A stretch of DNA of 42,768 nucleotides from NCBI RefSeq assembly GCF_011395035.1, contig NZ_CP024769.1, forward strand, positions 1-42,768. The letters are read 5' to 3'. Origin of the DNA: Pantoea cypripedii (lineage in GTDB: Bacteria > Pseudomonadota > Gammaproteobacteria > Enterobacterales > Enterobacteriaceae). The notes beneath the pieces are model-generated. The model was not told the DNA's origin. It made no database searches and saw nothing but the letters and a program-made list of their open reading frames with translations. This document shows, in pieces, positions 41,190 to 42,768 of this stretch (position 1 is its first letter; every line of letters starts with the position of its first letter). Made by a program: the position numbers and the translations under genes.

Positions 41190-41233
41190 CTGTACTGCCC
41201 TGGAGACCAGTACAGTTTTTTAAAATCGTACTG
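41190..41233. promoter_or_regulatory. Candidate MocR operator (three half-sites)
   Basis: CTGTACTG (41190-41197) and CAGTACAG (41208-41215) form an inverted repeat with 10 bases between; a further GTACTG lies at 41228-41233, giving a direct repeat with the first. Located between the divergent mocR and exporter starts, where MocR proteins bind. Confidence 0.65.
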
Positions 41234-41298
41234 GATTGTATCTGGCCTGGCTGCCGTTGTCAGTGGTTTACTGCGCAACATTAAGTCAGGAGACGATG

Positions 41299-42162
41299 AT
41301 GAAAATTGTATTAAATGGCTGGGTCAGTGGGTTTATTGGTGTGATGATTTTTGCCGGTTCGCTGCCCGCCACCCGTGCTGCAATCAGCGGTTTTAACCCG
41401 CTGTTTCTCACCGGCGCGCGTGCCACCATTGCCGCCCTGCTGGGGAGTTTATTATTGCTGGCGCTGCGCCAGCGTCGCCCTGCCCGTGGCGATATTCCGG
41501 CGCTGGCGATCACCGCATTGGGCGTGGTGGTAGGCTTTCCACTGCTCACCGGCCTGGCTGTGCAGCATATTTCATCCGCACGTTCGATTGTGTTTCTTGG
41601 CTTACTGCCGATGTCGACGGCGATCTTTGCCGTGCTGCGTGGCGGCGAACGCCCTCGCCCGCTGTTCTGGCTGTTTTCACTGACGGGCGGAGCCATCATC
41701 GCCGGTTATACCCTGAGCGACACGGCGGGAATGATGATGACCGGTGATAGCCTGATGATCGGAGCCATCATCTTATGCGGGCTGGGATATGCTGAAGGCG
41801 CAAAACTCTCGCGGCGTCTCGGCGGCTGGCAGGTCATCAGCTGGGCGCTGATTCTTTCCGTTCCCGTCATGTTACCGATTGCCGCGGTTACGCGTCCGGC
41901 GACCTTTGCCAATATCGCGATGTCTGCCTGGCTGGGGTTTGCCTATGTCTCAATCTTCAGTATGCTGATCGGCTTTATCTTCTGGTATCACGGCCTGGCG
42001 AAAGGCGGGATTGCTGCGGTTGGGCAGTTGCAGTTGATACAACCGTTTATGGGATTTGCGCTGGCGGCTTTACTGCTGCACGAATCGGTCAGCTGGGCCA
42101 TGCTGATGGTAGCGTCCACCACCCTTGTTTGCGTGTTTGGTGCTAAACGCTTTGCGGGCTGA
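41299..42162 (+). CDS. EamA/DMT-family exporter
   Basis: A 287-residue inner-membrane protein with ten predicted helices in two EamA repeats (residues about 5-130 and 150-285), for example 'LFLTGARATIAALLGSLLL' and the end 'LLHESVSWAMLMVASTTLV'. DMT exporters of this type move amino acids, nucleobases or other small molecules out of the cell. AGGAG sits 6 bases before the ATG at 41299; the ATG three bases earlier is too close. Divergent to, and probably regulated by, the MocR-type protein. Substrate not determinable. Confidence 0.9.
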   Translation: MKIVLNGWVSGFIGVMIFAGSLPATRAAISGFNPLFLTGARATIAALLGSLLLLALRQRRPARGDIPALAITALGVVVGFPLLTGLAVQHISSARSIVFLGLLPMSTAIFAVLRGGERPRPLFWLFSLTGGAIIAGYTLSDTAGMMMTGDSLMIGAIILCGLGYAEGAKLSRRLGGWQVISWALILSVPVMLPIAAVTRPATFANIAMSAWLGFAYVSIFSMLIGFIFWYHGLAKGGIAAVGQLQLIQPFMGFALAALLLHESVSWAMLMVASTTLVCVFGAKRFAG

Positions 42163-42181
42163 AATACGTTTGTTGCTACCT

Positions 42182-42223
42182 GGTGCGCTTGAAAGCGCAC
42201 CCTACGCCTGTAGGGTCGGCATT
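42182..42223. repeat. Two-hairpin palindromic repeat (copy 3), cut by an insertion
   Basis: The first hairpin (GGTGCGCTTGAAAGCGCACC) and the first arm of the second (GGTCGGCATT) are present; the second arm is missing, replaced by the IS481-type left end. Insertion took place at the tip of the hairpin. Confidence 0.85.
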
Positions 42224-42276
42224 AAGGTACAAACCGGGCACATAGGTAACACTTTAGACCGGGCACATGGGTAACA
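42222..42276. mobile_element. Left end of an IS481-type element with two transposase-binding-like repeats
   Basis: The element begins at about 42222 within the interrupted repeat. ACCGGGCACATAGGTAACA (42233-42251) and ACCGGGCACATGGGTAACA (42258-42276) are direct repeats 25 bases apart with one mismatch, probably transposase binding sites. The right end is outside the window. Confidence 0.75.
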
Positions 42277-42307
42277 GTTATAAACGGCATAGCAGAGGAG
42301 ACTCACT

Positions 42308-42768
42308 ATGCCCTGGACTGAGACTGTTATCATGCAACGCCTTGAATTTATCCGTGCCTGCCTTGCAGGCACTCATTCCGTTTCTGAACTTTGCCGTCTG
42401 CACCGTATCAGCCGGAAAACCGGCTATAAGTGGCTCAGCCGATTTGACCCCGCTGACCTCTCCTCTCTTCAGGACGCCTCACGGGCAAGACTCACACAGC
42501 CGGAGAAAATCTCCCCGGATATCGCTGACCGCCTCATTCTCTTCCGTATGCAGCATCCCGACTGGGGACCCAAAAAAATCCATCACTGGTTCCTCAGTCA
42601 CGACCCCGGCTTCATCGTTCCTGCCGCCAGCACCATCGGGGACCTGCTGAAACAGGAAGGCCTGGTGCCTGACCGCCTGAAGCGTAAACGCACACCCGGC
42701 AATGTGCAGAAACTCACGCAGACTACGGCGAATAATCAGGTCTGGTGCGCAGATTTTAAAGGCCGCTT
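42308..42768 (+). CDS. IS481-family transposase, N-terminal part (cut by window edge)
   Basis: The frame from ATG 42308 is open to the right edge (153 complete codons). It has an HTH ('HSVSELCRLHRISRKTGYKW', residues about 23-42), a second HTH region, and the beginning of the DDE/rve catalytic domain at 'NNQVWCADFKG', where the first catalytic Asp is in 'CADFKG'. The arrangement and sequence fit IS481-type transposases. The gene lies just after the terminal repeats and is probably intact, but the remaining DDE residues are outside the window. Confidence 0.88.
   Translation, partial: MPWTETVIMQRLEFIRACLAGTHSVSELCRLHRISRKTGYKWLSRFDPADLSSLQDASRARLTQPEKISPDIADRLILFRMQHPDWGPKKIHHWFLSHDPGFIVPAASTIGDLLKQEGLVPDRLKRKRTPGNVQKLTQTTANNQVWCADFKGR

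Noticed and set aside
42267..42650. Plus-strand 127-codon frame at the right end
   Set aside because: It is an out-of-frame shadow of the IS481-type transposase that begins at 42308 and runs off the window.

Overview
The window looks like chromosomal DNA of a Gram-negative enteric bacterium, most likely of the Erwiniaceae (Pantoea/Erwinia type). This is inferred from the genes: AscG/AscF/AscB, YbiU, YciT and YbiV proteins close to those of E. coli, combined with a three-subunit membrane gluconate-type dehydrogenase that is typical of Pantoea/Erwinia. Coding density is high. Two families of short palindromic intergenic repeats recur. I see no rRNA, tRNA or CRISPR array.

Left to right: (1) 1-430, the tail of an IS110-type transposase and half of a palindromic repeat. 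(2) 430-5112, a LysR regulator divergent from a Rieske oxygenase and its FMN/2Fe-2S reductase, then a LysE exporter divergent from a GcvA-type LysR. (3) 5314-5478, a small KGG-repeat stress protein, followed by an AT-rich spacer holding a perfect 39-bp palindrome. (4) 5886-9714, a gamma/GMC-flavoprotein/tri-haem cytochrome c dehydrogenase operon, with a LacI-type regulator after it. (5) 11347-12127, a DUF2778 (Tlde1-like) peptidoglycan-attacking effector overlapped by a small membrane protein, its likely immunity partner. (6) 12172-15720, an OsmC-type protein, a GGDEF protein and a chemoreceptor. (7) 15872-20340, an operon hxlR-emrA-emrB-KAS whose last gene, a FabF-like ketoacyl synthase, is frameshifted by a perfect 40-bp tandem duplication. 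(8) 20549-24759, the asc beta-glucoside system with recognisable operator, promoter and CRP site. (9) 24909-27639, an XRE/MmyB regulator with a divergent SDR gene, and a YbiV-type sugar phosphatase. (10) About 27.8-30.6 kb, an AT-richer accessory patch: two small exported proteins, two frameshifted small genes each preceded by the same kind of short upstream reading frame, a YafO-like toxin with a possible antitoxin, and fragments of a methyltransferase and an unidentified gene. (11) 30598-36216, two LysR regulators, a PRISE/VEP1-like reductase, and an M20 peptidase with a YfcC-type carrier. (12) 36412-42162, ybiU, yciT, an OYE-type flavin oxidoreductase, and a MocR regulator divergent from an EamA exporter. 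(13) 42220-42768, an IS481-type element inserted in the middle of a palindromic repeat and running off the window.

The points most worth following are the efflux operon with a duplicated fatty-acid synthase target (possible KAS-inhibitor resistance cassette, currently broken by the 40-bp duplication), the twice-used upstream reading frame ending in A(F/Y)ACA..MPGF exactly 15 nt before two unrelated small genes, the orphan effector/immunity pair, and the YafO-like toxin module with an unrecognised partner.
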